A DNA stretch of 64,000 nt from the NCBI RefSeq assembly GCF_037975245.1, contig NC_092573.1:6240001-6304000 (forward strand), in the 5' to 3' direction. The position numbers and the translations under genes were made by a program. Below are positions 52,496 through 64,000 of the stretch, piece by piece; within the stretch, counting starts at the first letter, position 1, and each line of letters opens with the position of its first letter. The stretch comes from Apostichopus japonicus (Eukaryota > Echinodermata > Holothuroidea > Aspidochirotida > Stichopodidae). The notes under the pieces were generated by a model that worked only from the letters and a program-made list of their open reading frames with translations, ran no database searches and was not told the DNA's origin.

Positions 52496-55400
52496 ACTCA
52501 AGAGTCTATAACCCTGAATACTGTCTTAAACACGATCTCGCTGGGAGCAGTATTTATGATCTAAACCCATGCACCATTTGGTTTGATCAAACGAGTCTGC
52601 TTCGTGAGAAACAATGAAAGAACAGCAATAATAGATAATATCATACATCTACCCCTCCTGGCTCCAAGCCCCCTCCCATCCCACCTCCTCATGTTTATCT
52701 TCTTTGTTCTTTTGGGTTCGAAAGAGTTGCTGGAGAAAGATTTGGAAGTATAGGTGACATGGTACAAGACATTTATGTTACTGTTTATCATAAACTTGTC
52801 GCTTCCAGCAGTTTTATAAGCACGGGTACGGTGACTATGAGAGTGTTAGATTACAAAGGTGTTTGTGGATTATGGCATCTGACATTGAAGCACCGATGTA
52901 GTACGAAGCTTTATTGATGTAAATAAAGGAAGATTTATCCCTGAAATACCAATCTAAGAATGCACTGTATTATTTGAAGTTGGATGGTTTTATGTCGGAA
53001 GTACCGTCAAGTACCTGTGATGTGCAGTTTTTACTTTAGTCATAAAACAGGGAGGGGTCAAGTATGACTTTTATCTTCTCAAGATGACAAGGACCTAGCT
53101 GTGGAACAAAAAAAGTAAAGTATGTGAAGCACCCGCTCTATACGCTGACAGATATCTAGCGTTGAAACAAGGAACAACTAGGATATATCCACGGGGTGGT
53201 CTTTTCGTTTTAAAAATGTATGTTAAAGTATAACTTGCAACACCTTTTTGGAAGATCATAGCATTTGATGGATCGGTGGATCGATGAATGAATGGATGAA
53301 TTATTTGACTAGCTTGAGCCTCGCAAAATGGTCAGGTTATCTTAGTAATAAGAAACACATGATCCTGACAGTCTTCGAATATTGTGCTTGTTCATTTGTA
53401 TCTGTGTGTTCCTGTATGTGTGTGTGTAGTATTGTCTTTTAATCAGTTTTAACATTGTACAGACACAGAAAATAACACATCAATTCCGAGTAAAAATAGG
53501 ATCTCCCTTCAATATCATCAAGTAAGTGCAGAGATTAACATGTTCACTGCTTCATCTGTCTCGTAGTCTCCGTTTTGGTGAAAGAGGGCCGACGACATTT
53601 TTGAAAGTATTAATCCCTCTCCTACCGTTACTGATTTCCGATTTATTTGCTAAAGCAGATTAATTAACCCACTTTTATGTTCTGATGAGAGAAACTATAT
53701 GAGGCTAAGTCATCCCTGTCGACACAGCTCCGCCTCTGTAAAGAAAAGCATATCCATACACTTACGTCACTCCTAGGAGATGAAGTGAAGGAAACGCTAT
53801 GCCTGCTCTCGGCAAAACCATTTCCCTGATTATATCTCTAACGATAAAACATAAAAAAAAACTCAATACGACGGTTGTACCTCAGATTCAAGAAAATTCA
53901 AATACATTTTCTTTTTATTTTGATTGGAAAAAAAATCAAAGGTATACGTAATTATGTGCCTAAGAATACATTCGGCGGCTATTGAAATGTTCGACTAAGT
54001 TATAATCATAGGCCGTATAGATGTATAGGTACTTAACGAAATGTGGAAAAAGAGGTCATGTTACACTCAACTTGGGAATTATTCTGGAAACAGAAAAAAA
54101 ATATCAAATATGCGAAGAGAAAAGTCTTAAAAAAAAGCTTCATTTTTTGGTTACTGTAGAACAAAGTCACTGCCTTTGTTGAAACATTACAAGTTTTAAT
54201 GCAGTTATTGTAAAGGAGGGTATAATTACTCTTCTGCTATAGAACTGGTTAACATCTGGCGTTTAAAGTAGTTTCATTGATAATTATGAGAGGGTAAACA
54301 ATTATTATGAAAAATATGTTAATTCTTTGCATGATTTGATATTTGTTGCTAACTAGTCTTTTAATCCTCCTCTACCAACTTGTTGACTGCGTGATTTATT
54401 TTGGCCACAACCAAAAGCAGCATGGTTTGATTAGAACAATTGTATTTAGAAAAAAAATCATTGATTGATTTCGCTTGTACATTTTGGGTGCTTCGAAGTC
54501 AGAAAGTGACCAACTGCACTTTCTTGACGACTCTTTTACGTTACTCCTCAAGATAGATTTACATCGCAATTTTTAGTGCAAACTTCCTTCGAAGAAGGTT
54601 TGTTTCCCCTATGGTAACATTAGACATTAAATGTAGTTCTTTCGCTGGTACCGTCTTCCGGAATATCTAACCAAGATCAAATTTTAACCTCTGCTATTAT
54701 CAAAGTCACATTATATTTATTATTAGATTGTAAATAAGGATGACTTGAGGGGAAACGTGGAGTTACAAAATTTGAATCGATTTTTATTAAATGGCAAAAG
54801 CAGGTTTAAGTTGTTACTATGGCCAAGTCGCAATATCTATGCGTTACCAAAAAAAAAAAAAACATTGTCCTGATTTCATTCATCTGTGGTGTAAATTTCT
54901 CTTTTAATTTACCACCCCCCCCCCCCCTCCCCTATAACGATACTAAACTTTACTGCATTAGTATATCGAATAAGTGGGCATGTCACTAAGTCTTTGCCTT
55001 CATGTTTGTTCTTCAATGAAATAATTGATATCCAGAATGATACAGGTCAAAGTCAATCACCTATACGTTCTTGTTTTGTGAATCCAACTGAAACTATAGC
55101 TAACGTTAGAGGCACATCATGTTATGAATAACGTTAGGAAGGTACAGCGAATATGCTAAGTTATAAGTCAATATACTTTTGTTATTTTACAATGTATTGT
55201 ATATTACATGTAAAGATATGATATGATAGTGAAGTAGAAACTTGATTTTCCTGTTTGAACAAAATGTAACTTAAATATTATGTACTACTATATTTCACAT
55301 CCTCTGTTAAATTATTCATCAAAATAAATGACACTTTATAATTACCCAGAGTTCTGTTGACCCTAAAAACGCTAAACAGTGATATGTGCACGTGGGAGAA

Positions 55401-55534
55401 GTCAGATTTCTAAAAGAACTACTTTACGTCGAGTGCATGGCTTTTAAAAGATTTTATTTTTTAAGATTACTAAACATGAAAACCAATACTCTTATCTTGT
55501 ATATTATTGTTCACACAATGTGAACTATAATATA
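52496..55534. other. Intergenic, no gene seen
   Basis: Three kilobases with almost no open frames. Poly-A lies at 54850-54862 and poly-C at 54906-54917. No repeat family was recognised. Confidence 0.6.
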
Positions 55535-55578
55535 TACATATATACATTATATAAATATATATATATATGAAGATCGTC

Positions 55579-55645
<67 letters not shown>

Positions 55646-55749
55646 ATCGTCGCTCTATGCGTGCGTGAAACCCAGGGTAGAACTATGGTGTAATTTGTAT
55701 ATCTTGTGTTATATGTGATATATATATGTTTATTTATATATATATGTTT

Positions 55750-55788
<39 letters not shown>

Positions 55789-55840
55789 TATTTATATATA
55801 TATATTTTTCTATATAGGCTATATATATTTATATATATAT
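55535..55840. repeat. Compound (TA)n region with short palindromes
   Basis: TA tracts at about 55552-55568, 55583-55641 and 55754-55784 are separated by TGAAGATCGTCTTCA (a 15-bp palindrome, 55568-55582), a TGAAAATCGTCGCTC segment and repeated ATATGTTTATTTATATATATA / TTTTTCTATATA units. Confidence 0.92.
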
Positions 55841-56409
55841 GAACACCTTGGCAATTGAGTCAGTTCCAACTGTGAAGCTAAATTCAATGAAATGTTATCA
55901 AAACAAACGATTTCGGCCAATGTACTCCTGAACTTTGCCTTCTTTCTTAGATTGTATTTTGGTACGTTCGTGACGTTAGCATTTGTTTTGAAATGTTATT
56001 AAATCATAATGTCATTTAAATTCCTCGGTATTTGAACTTCGTTTATTTGCCTATATGGAATGTTTCATTCAGTGAATGTTTTATCAAGTCGTCTGTTATC
56101 ATCCTCGACCATCGTTATACGTTAGAATACAAATAGATGTACATAACGTGACTATTAGACTGGATACCTGCCGAGTAAACTTAATTGAAGTTTATTGTCT
56201 GAGGGAACATACTAAAAAGAAGACGCTGTTAATATAATTTACTTGGAATTCATATAAAGTACAATCGTCGTCACAGGTTCAACGAACACAGCCTGATTAG
56301 TTGACAATCCTCTGAATTAACGAGGCGCATTGCACTTGTTATGTTTTCTCAATAAACTGTTTGTACAATATGTACAATGTTATTGTTTAGACTACAAGTA
56401 TTTTACTGA
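55841..56409. other. Intergenic, no gene seen
   Basis: No coding, RNA or repeat signal recognised. Confidence 0.6.
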
Positions 56410-56475
56410 TACCAATTGCTAAATAGTAAAGCCAATTGCTAAATAGTACCAGATACCAATTGCTAAATAGTAAAG
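56410..56475 (+). repeat. Short tandem repeat, CCAATTGCTAAATAGTA x3
   Basis: Three copies of CCAATTGCTAAATAGTA at about 56412, 56432 and 56455, with irregular spacers. Confidence 0.95.
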
Positions 56476-57241
56476 AGTAAAGCTACAGTATTACAAGGTC
56501 GTTCGCATGCTGGAACCAACCAACAAAACCATATGATAAATTCCTAATTCGAATTATGTAGGAAACTGTTTGGTTTGACTTCAACTAGCATCGACTCTGT
56601 ATACTTAAACTACATACCTATAGCATGAGGTATCGTCTCCATGTGATGAATACTTTGGAGACACTACGACGGTAAAGTAAATAAGATATGATGTAAATGC
56701 ATCGTACAATAAATAATTGTTTGTCCTTGAAAATGAAATAAAAAATGAAAATCGAATTAGCTTTAACTTTAAAAGTAGCCAAGCCTTCTTTTTTTTCCTG
56801 TCTCTTTATGGTTGCAAATCTCCCAGTGGACGTAAATGTAGGCCTATGTACTCTCAGGGGAGTAAAGATAATCAGCTTAAAGGCTGTCCTTGTATTGTTG
56901 TATATCTAGTTGATATTATTTCCATCTGTACGAAACGACAGTTGTTTTACGTTTAATGAGCGAACTGAAGTTTCACAAACTGGGTATGCTTGGTCGAAGA
57001 CATTAAGATTTACTATCTATCATTATGTTGAACCCCGTCAGCAAGAAAATGTTTTTATTGTAAGCGGTATTTTAGCGTTAATGACTGATATGCTATAGGC
57101 TCAACTATTCTGCATATATGTTATATCGTAAGGCTATATATCAATCAACGTAGCAATACCGAGATATGCTTTTGCGAAAGATGTCCGATCCTTGGGAGGT
57201 GATTGCGTATAGCTTCGATAAAAGTGAATTGAAGTTTTGTC
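56476..57241. other. Intergenic, no gene seen
   Basis: The overlapping plus frames at 56717-57098 have no domain. Confidence 0.6.
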
Positions 57242-57368
57242 GGGCCGAAGCATTTTCAATTGATGGTAATATCATTGAACATTGAGTGTTATATGGCTGT
57301 TATATGGGCCGAAGCATTTTCAATTGATGGTAATATATCATTGAACATTGAGTGTAATATAGCTGATG
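57242..57368 (+). repeat. Tandem duplication, 64-bp unit x2
   Basis: GGGCCGAAGCATTTTCAATT starts at 57242 and 57306. The copies differ by a few bases, including an ATAT expansion. Confidence 0.95.
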
Positions 57369-58770
57369 TATACTAAAGTGAAAACATTAACATGTGAAGT
57401 ATTCTAACAGATTTGTATGTGAGTCCGTATTCGTTATAGCATGTTGCCCTGTGCTTGACTCACGTTTTGGGAGGTATTTATATGGGAATGGTACAATAGA
57501 GTGCGTGAGGACCATCACCAGTCGAAACTGAATTTAGGATTCCTCCCGATGCACTCTACCTTTGAAATCCTGTGCAAGCTACTGCTATGGCATATGTTAA
57601 CTCGTGAGATACTTTCTACTGTGGATGAACTAACTAGATATATAGGCTATTATTAGTCGTAATTGATGTCTTTTAATAATATAGTAAAATACTATACAAA
57701 TGCCATAATAATACCATGTTATTCCGAGAAATACTTGCGATGAGAAGACCCGATTCTTTCCTCGATATATAATGGGAACTGAAGATTTCTCATGACTTTT
57801 AACGTATTTTCAGTTTCTTTGCATACAACAATAGGTATAACTTATGACGTTATAATACCTAAGAACAACGGTTCAAAGAAATCGAAGAGACATCTAAAAT
57901 TAAGCCTTGCTTCAAATCATTCAGATCAGGAAGATTAGCATTTTGGTGGCCGATTCGCGACTAAAAAATGCAAGGATATAATAAGTATCTTGAGTAATGC
58001 GAAATGAAATGGTAAAACTCCTTTATCTGTATTATATATAGTTTGGAGTGCAGTATTAATCTGAATTAACCTTTATATATCAATCTAGCACAGTTCAATT
58101 TTTGATGTGGCGTGATATAAATTATAATATACAGGAGGATTAAAAAAAGTGATATTTCAAAATCGTGAAAAGGCTTTTTCATACAATATTATCTATAAAA
58201 GGTGATTAGGTATAAGTTTTCCTTTAATTCTCTTCAAGGGCGAATTGAAATTACCGGTTGTTTAATGAGAGACGTGTTTGAGATTATTCAGATGGAATAT
58301 AGCGATTCCAACAGCAGGAGGGATAACTTAGCATGAATATTTAATTCTCGGATGAATAAAGTTCATATTAAGCAGCCTATACATTCATCCTTCACATTGC
58401 CTTGACATTAAGTACTGCCAAATAAAAAAGACAACGGGGAAAGAAAATGTGTTGCTACCTCTGATACTTGTTTGATGTTCTCTTCTGTGTTTGTATCAAG
58501 GATCGGCTCCTTCATTATTAATGAATCTTGTAGATTCCTTGGCGTATTATTAAGCTGTTTTGTCGTTTCGCATACAATACAGAAACATTCTCCATCTTTG
58601 GCAATCGTTGTGGGTTTATTTTTTTTGGGGGGGGGGTGGTGGGTTAGCTCGGTAGTAGGGTGACTTCGACCAAGGTTATACGTGTCCCTTCTTTAAACCA
58701 CTTGAAACTTATCAGTCAACTTGTTACTGCTAAAAGGTTATGTTCATGGGTAAAAATTGATAGTTACATT
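57369..58770. other. Intergenic, no gene seen
   Basis: Poly-G lies at 58627-58636. The plus frames at 58472-58890 overlap the poly-G and the SINE and are not genes. Confidence 0.6.
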
Positions 58771-59000
58771 GGAGTGTTAGCTCAGTGGTTAACGCCGGTG
58801 CCTTCCAATCATAAGGTCCCCGGTTCGAGTCACACCAAGATTAATGTATGTCGTCCAGTTACAGAGCTGTTGATAATTGACAATTCATAATCATGGACGT
58901 TAAATATGAATGTGAGAGACTGACTTCGGTCAACTTGCGGCTTTGATAAGCCAATGAGGCTTCTTCCCGAGTTCCTGCTTCCAGGAGGATCTAAATACAT
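58771..59000 (+). mobile_element. tRNA-derived SINE, family 2, copy 2
   Basis: The tRNA-like head 58771-58836 has A box TAGCTCAGTGG (58778-58788) and B box GGTTCGAGTC (58822-58831), with an anticodon arm CCTT/AAGG whose 8-nt loop hides any clear anticodon. The body carries GACTTCGGTCAACTTGCGG, GCTTTGATAAGCC and GAGTTCCTGCTTCCAGGAGGAT. It matches 31058-30820 (minus) over nearly its full length. Confidence 0.87.
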
Positions 59001-60462
59001 ATTTCTTTATTCACCCAAATGCGTGTGTTCCTCGTTACGGCGAATCTGTCCTCTGCATGGTACAGTTTTATATGTGAATCTGCCTGTTAGCTGTATTCTG
59101 AGTGCCTAGAGGATATACCGCACTTAAGATTCTACACAGTGCTGAAGTATGCATAGGCTATGGGCAGTGTATAAATTTGGTGTAGTATTTTGTGAAACGC
59201 ATCTGGCCACAGTTGGAATAAAAAAGAAAGTCATAACGGCAATTTAGCTGAAAATGGTTTGTTTACTTCAATCACCTTTACTAGCATACTTATTAACAGC
59301 GGAAAATAACACTTTTTACGAAAAATTTGCAAGGTTTAAGAAATTCTTAATACAGAGAATGTATGTGGAAAGAAACATTTCATAGGTTCCTGGGATGAAA
59401 TCAACAAGGAAATCATAATAGTAAAGTCTTTGAAGAACATTTGCCTTTGAACATTTTTTCTTTGAAGAACATCTCCCTAAAAAAGTGGATACACAATGAA
59501 TCATGAATGTTCATAACATAAGAAACACAAAAGGTTTGAGCCTTAAATCATCCTACATATTTATGATATTTATATATGATTAATATTTATGCACAAACCA
59601 ACCCATATGACCAAAACACCATTATCCTGCTGGTATAAGCAACAGCACTGAGAGCTAATACCCGTTACTTCGCAACTAACAAAGAGAGCTCAATCAATGC
59701 CACGTCGCTGAAATCAGATTATCCTGTCATTTATTCGATTTGTCATAAATATGAAGATTGACGGGACATCAGAGAGTTGGAATAAAATTTGAAAAGTTGA
59801 GAGCTTGAAGGAAATTGTCAATCAAAAGGAAACAAGAGCAGCAACGATGGAGAGGCTAAGGCTAAGCTTATATTTAAGAAAATTCTTTCGAATGGCAAGA
59901 TTCCTGATCAGGTTATCCATTTGTTTTTGCGAAATATATAAGACATACGAGGGATAACGGTGTCATTTCCTTTCCTCTCATCTCCTTTTCCATTGCCGTA
60001 TGATCCTCTTTATCAGACATAGTTTGTTACAATATTATAAATTTCTAATAAAGTTATATAAAGTACATAAAGATAAATTCAAGTTTTCATTTTTCAAAAA
60101 TGAACAATGATAACAAATTTAAATAAATTTGAAAAGTCAAAAGGCTATAATTACCACTAAGTTGTGTTCTTGAAAATTAAAATTGCAGGGCTGTCTTTGT
60201 AGTTATCTTTAAACCAGAATGTAAAACTATATTGGGGTTTGATGGATGACGTCATAATAACAGGGCATGAGCCAATGTTGTCCTTGTAAGATCTCATGAA
60301 AGAGTATTTTTTTTTATATGAGTTACAGATACTGATTAATTTTGACCTATATATATATAATTATATACAATATATGATTATAGGAATGTATTACAGGGTG
60401 CACAACACAATCCTCTACTGTTAATTTTAACATTTATGTATATTTTTTGTTTTACACTGCAG
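59001..60462. other. Intergenic, no gene seen
   Basis: A+T-rich. A perfect TGACGTCA lies at 60247-60254. No gene. Confidence 0.6.
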
Positions 60463-60514
60463 GGTATACGCACGAATTACAGCTGTATCATTATACCAGA
60501 ACTACGTATCCTGA
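60463..60514 (+). other. Possible small exon, 52 nt
   Basis: Acceptor TTTTTTGTTTTACACTGCAG (ending 60462) and donor CTGA/GTAAGT (60515-60520) are both close to consensus. The 52 nt between are open in two of three frames (one gives GIRTNYSCIIIPELRIL, another YTHELQLYHYTRTTYP). No family or partner exon was recognised. It could equally be a chance pair or a noncoding-RNA exon. Confidence 0.17.
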
Positions 60515-61744
60515 GTAAGTTATCTGAGGCCCCGACGGTTGTCGTATCACCGATGACATCTATATTTACAATCTTACACATACATACTGCATATCCAATG
60601 CAATTATTCACTTACTTATATACTACAGTGGTGTTATAATACACGGTTGGGGGTCACTGCATGGTGAATTCTTTGTAAGTCATTTATTTACAAGTGAAAA
60701 AAACGTACTAAGAAATAAGAACTTGCAAGTCTACACCTTATTTTGTTTCGAAATTGAGTATTTTTACTGCATATTATCAAGATCGCTTTTCTCCACTTGT
60801 TCATACTTGAATACAGCAAGAGGAATTTCATGCAAAGTGTGGTAGGGTCAATTTACATACATTTAAACAGGTTTTGAGTTACGTGAACAGAATTCTGACG
60901 AAGGTGTACCTCAAAACTCAATTAAGTACAATTAAGATCATAGTTTCGAATAAAACAATATAATTTACATTTCATTTCAGATCAGATCAGGGGTACACTG
61001 TAGACTTAATACTGACTTTTGATGTATATATATATATATATTTATATATACATATATAGCAACAGGCGGTATTGTCGTAAACTGAATTAATTTATGCAGT
61101 TGTGGACATCTCGAATCTACCACACGCTGTACGTCACATGATGACCTTGGAATGCCAGCGATAAATCAGTTTCCGTTAGTCTTATAGTGTTATAAATAAT
61201 GTATTTTTATCAAATCGATTACAAGACCTTCTTGCTTCCAAGTAGGTTTCGTTCTTTTAACATACAACGTATGTTAATGAGTACCAATTATTAGGTCTAT
61301 ATGTTCAACAAAAGGAGTAGAAATTGTTAAAGGGAATGCTTATGTTTTAATGAAAATTAATTTGCATTTTACAATAGTAACATTATAACTGTCAATATCA
61401 GTGCATAAATTAGAACAGAACTATTCAGAGAAGATGACAAATCTGAAAAACAAAGAACAAAAAAAAAAGGTTGTGGCTAAAAACCATTTCTTTTGGTAGG
61501 GGTGAGGCTTACCACATAACATGTTTTCTGGGGGAATAAAACAATAGATGCCATGTGCTCATTATAATGTTTTATGTTACTTTACCAGCCATGCAGTTTA
61601 ACTTCAAAGTTACGTTTTATTTTATTCGGCATTATTTGTTAATTTTGACAAAAACATAAACGTGGGCTTAATGGGTATACGATATCATTCTCTGAAAGAG
61701 ACAAAGACAAAAGAACTAACAATGGAAAGGAGAATCATGGAATA
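60515..61744. other. Intergenic, no gene seen
   Basis: A short TA tract lies at 61023-61060. No coding or RNA signal. Confidence 0.6.
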
Positions 61745-61945
61745 ACTGCCCAACACCCTCCCACATCACCACAGCTGACCAATACCCTCCCACCTCAGTA
61801 CAACTGCCCAACACCCTCCGATCTCGCCACAATTGCACAACACCCTATACCACCTCACCACAACTGCCCAACATCCTCCCGCCTAGTCACAACTGCCCAA
61901 CACCCTCCAACCCCACCACAACTGACCAACACCCTCCCACCCACA
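61745..61945 (+). repeat. Minisatellite, about 30-bp unit x7
   Basis: Units of the form ACTGCCCAACACCCTCCCAC plus a CTCACCACA end. About seven copies with substitutions, strongly C-rich on the plus strand. Confidence 0.93.
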
Positions 61946-63177
61946 TCGCACATATATCGAACAAGCATGTTAAACTAAACTGGTGGGTATGCATGTTACA
62001 CCGCAACATGCTGAAATGGGATTTATTTTGGGAGGGGGGGGGGGGGGAAGCGTCTACATTATTATATCCAACCAGATCAAAGAAATGGTGGAGAGTTAAA
62101 GCACCCGACAAACACTATACCAATCTCTGCTACGTAGTATAGGCCTACGTGATTATTCGTCTAACAACTACCGTATAATGAACATGAACAGTCTGAGAAG
62201 GAATATGAGCAATAGTTTAGATATGTATCCTATTCGTGACCAAAACAAAGTTCCAAATTCCAAAATTTTGAAAGGGAGATAATAAACTGTTCATTAACTG
62301 CTTATAATTCATAAACGAAAATGGTCTTATGTAGGTAAATATATGAAAGTTAAGAGTCACCTTTCAGTACATAGCAGGTTCTTTAGCAGAGGCAAGCCAA
62401 AATTATCTCATATTGATCAGGTTAAAATATACAAATATATCACAGACAAGTTACTTTATCGTAGTAGTTTTTTTACAAAATTAGTATGCTTTCCTCTTAC
62501 GACTGGACAGTATATACTTCCCTAAACAACTTTATCTTGTAAACATGAAACCCCAAATAAGATTACAGTTATTAAAACATTCATTGGATATTAAAGAAAA
62601 ACAATTAAATACGTTAGGAAGAGTTCCAGTAAATAGACCTTAATTTTTGACCTTCAGGGAATTATCAAATTACACGACAATAAATCAAGACATTTTCTTC
62701 ATCGTACCCAAATTTGTCCCCCAAGAGATCTGTTTGAAAGCAATTATTACGATTGCTTTACATTGAGCTTCTACACGATATTATATTGACGCCAAACCCT
62801 ACTGTTTCTCAAATTGGTCACACTAAAGGTTATAATAAAAGGCATAAAAATGCATGATTAAGTCGTTACTTTTATACAAGTCGCGCTTCCGTCGAAGAAT
62901 GAAAGTGCCTTGATTATTGAAGTTGGTCGTCGACCTCATATTACGCAAAGCAACTTTCCAGCAGAGAACATGAACTAGCCTATATCGTTTAGTTTAATAT
63001 GCGTCAGTCGTTAACCTTTTCGAAAATGGCCATATCGGGGGAAACCGGAAAATAAAAATAGTCGGTTTAATGAGGAGAATCATTCTTTTGACACAACAAT
63101 TTCAGAAAAGGTGGAACATTTGGGGCATTCGCAACAGACATTTGACACCACACTTAGTAAATAGTCGTTAATAAGTT
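61946..63177. other. Intergenic, no gene seen
   Basis: Poly-G lies at 62032-62047. The plus frame 62343-62525 (60 codons) has no domain. Confidence 0.6.
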
Positions 63178-63238
63178 GGAGGGGCGGGGGCGGGGGCGGG
63201 GGGGGGGGCGGGGGCGGGGTGCGGGGTGCGGGGGCGGT
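63178..63238 (+). repeat. G-rich tract, G-quadruplex type
   Basis: About 60 bp of (GGGGGC)n/(GGGGTGC)n with at least eight runs of four or more G separated by 1-2 nt on the plus strand. The A+T-rich surroundings make it stand out. A CpG-rich stretch of this kind could also mark a promoter, but no gene start is visible. Confidence 0.93.
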
Positions 63239-64000
63239 CAGTAAAATTTGATAGTTGAGTGTAAAATTTGATTTGAAAGTTGAGTGTAAAATTTGATAGT
63301 ACAACCGGTCTGTATTTTACGCCAGTTATTTTTTTATACATTTTTTTTTTATTTATGTAACATTGAGGTTTAACTCTTTTAGCGTAAAGCTAATCTCCCC
63401 GAGACCCTGAAATACAAAGCCAAAAAGTAGAATAAAAAGTATAATAAGAATAAAAACGTGAACAATCAGATGGCAATGAAGAGTAAAAAGGAACAATGTT
63501 CCTGACTTGAGTAAAGTATTGTTGACTTCAGTCACTAAATTATCTCTATAGAAAGAAAAAAAAAACTAACTGCAATTACTATACTGTGGAAATTCATGTC
63601 AAAAATTCATAACACAAATATCCTTGGCGATATGTTATTTTGTGTGAAAGGTTACAAATTATATTATGCCATTAAAAACAATAAAACACATAATTATGTT
63701 AGTTTGTTATCGTCAGTAGATAGTATACGTAGCTTTTACGTTTTTCTTATCATTTCAAACTAAAGTAAAACTGACATTCTTAACATTTATATATTCTTTT
63801 CTCTCCACCTCTAACACCCGCTCTCCCCCCCCCCCCCCTCCACCTCTCTCTCTCGCTCATTTTCTCAAAAGTATAATGTAACCAAATCATAGTCAAGTAC
63901 TCAAAATTCAGCAGATACATATCTTAATTCAAGAACCTGATTTTATTTTACTAACTCACGGATATACCTCTTCAACGCACCATGGATTATATATGAAGAA
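63239..64000. other. Intergenic, no gene seen
   Basis: TAAAATTTGATAGTTGAGTG is repeated near 63241-63300. A C13-type run with (CT)n lies at 63824-63853. No gene. Confidence 0.6.

Noticed and set aside
58771-58836. tRNA gene
   Set aside because: The anticodon loop is 8 nt, the acceptor stem is poor, and the same body follows it in a second copy.

Overview
The window is A+T-rich animal nuclear DNA. It has long (TA)n tracts, poly-G/C runs, tRNA-derived SINEs, non-LTR and Penelope-like retroelement sequence, fold-back elements and minisatellites, and almost no coding sequence. The one host gene I can support is split by an intron with canonical splice sites. It encodes a class A peptide receptor whose DRY-bearing exon resembles the kisspeptin receptor (KISS1R/GPR54). 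With the SINE-rich, microsatellite-rich background, this suggests a marine deuterostome. An echinoderm, perhaps a sea cucumber, is my best guess, but it is an inference and not proven by the sequence.

Layout. 1-6.5 kb: intergenic DNA with a (TA)n block, a CRE-like repeat and one possible 67-nt plus-strand exon. 6.58-7.55 kb: a 106-137-bp-period minisatellite. 8.13-14.20 kb: the 3' part of the receptor gene on the minus strand. A 136-nt exon carries the end of TM3, DRY and the start of TM4, and an 824-nt last exon carries the rest of TM4 through TM7 and the C-tail. The 5.1-kb intron between them holds a plus-strand CR1/L2-group LINE with an intact 1049-codon endonuclease-reverse transcriptase ORF. 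14.7-15.3 kb: a decayed Penelope-like element. 16.5-32.5 kb: SINEs of three families, a fold-back MITE, a (TA)n hairpin and a 9-unit satellite in which each unit carries a short inverted repeat. 33-48 kb: a fold-back element with tandem sub-repeats in both arms (35.5 kb), a polypyrimidine duplication, a cluster of nuclear-receptor half-sites, a second fold-back MITE copy, a pair of adjacent perfect palindromes (42.9 kb), a (TACTG)n tract and long (TA)n tracts. 50.6-64 kb: a dead LINE fragment, the third MITE copy, more SINE sequence, a 30-bp minisatellite and a G-quadruplex-type G tract.

The receptor's TM1, TM2 and N-terminus should lie at higher coordinates on the minus strand. I could not find those exons by eye, so they are either further upstream in the window and missed, or outside it. 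The LINE, Penelope and SINE sequences are independent insertions and do not form a pathway with the receptor. I did not find a convincing new multi-gene system. The most notable items are the kisspeptin-type receptor and its exon phases, the intact LINE in its intron, the structured fold-back elements, and an excess of perfect TGACGTCA palindromes.
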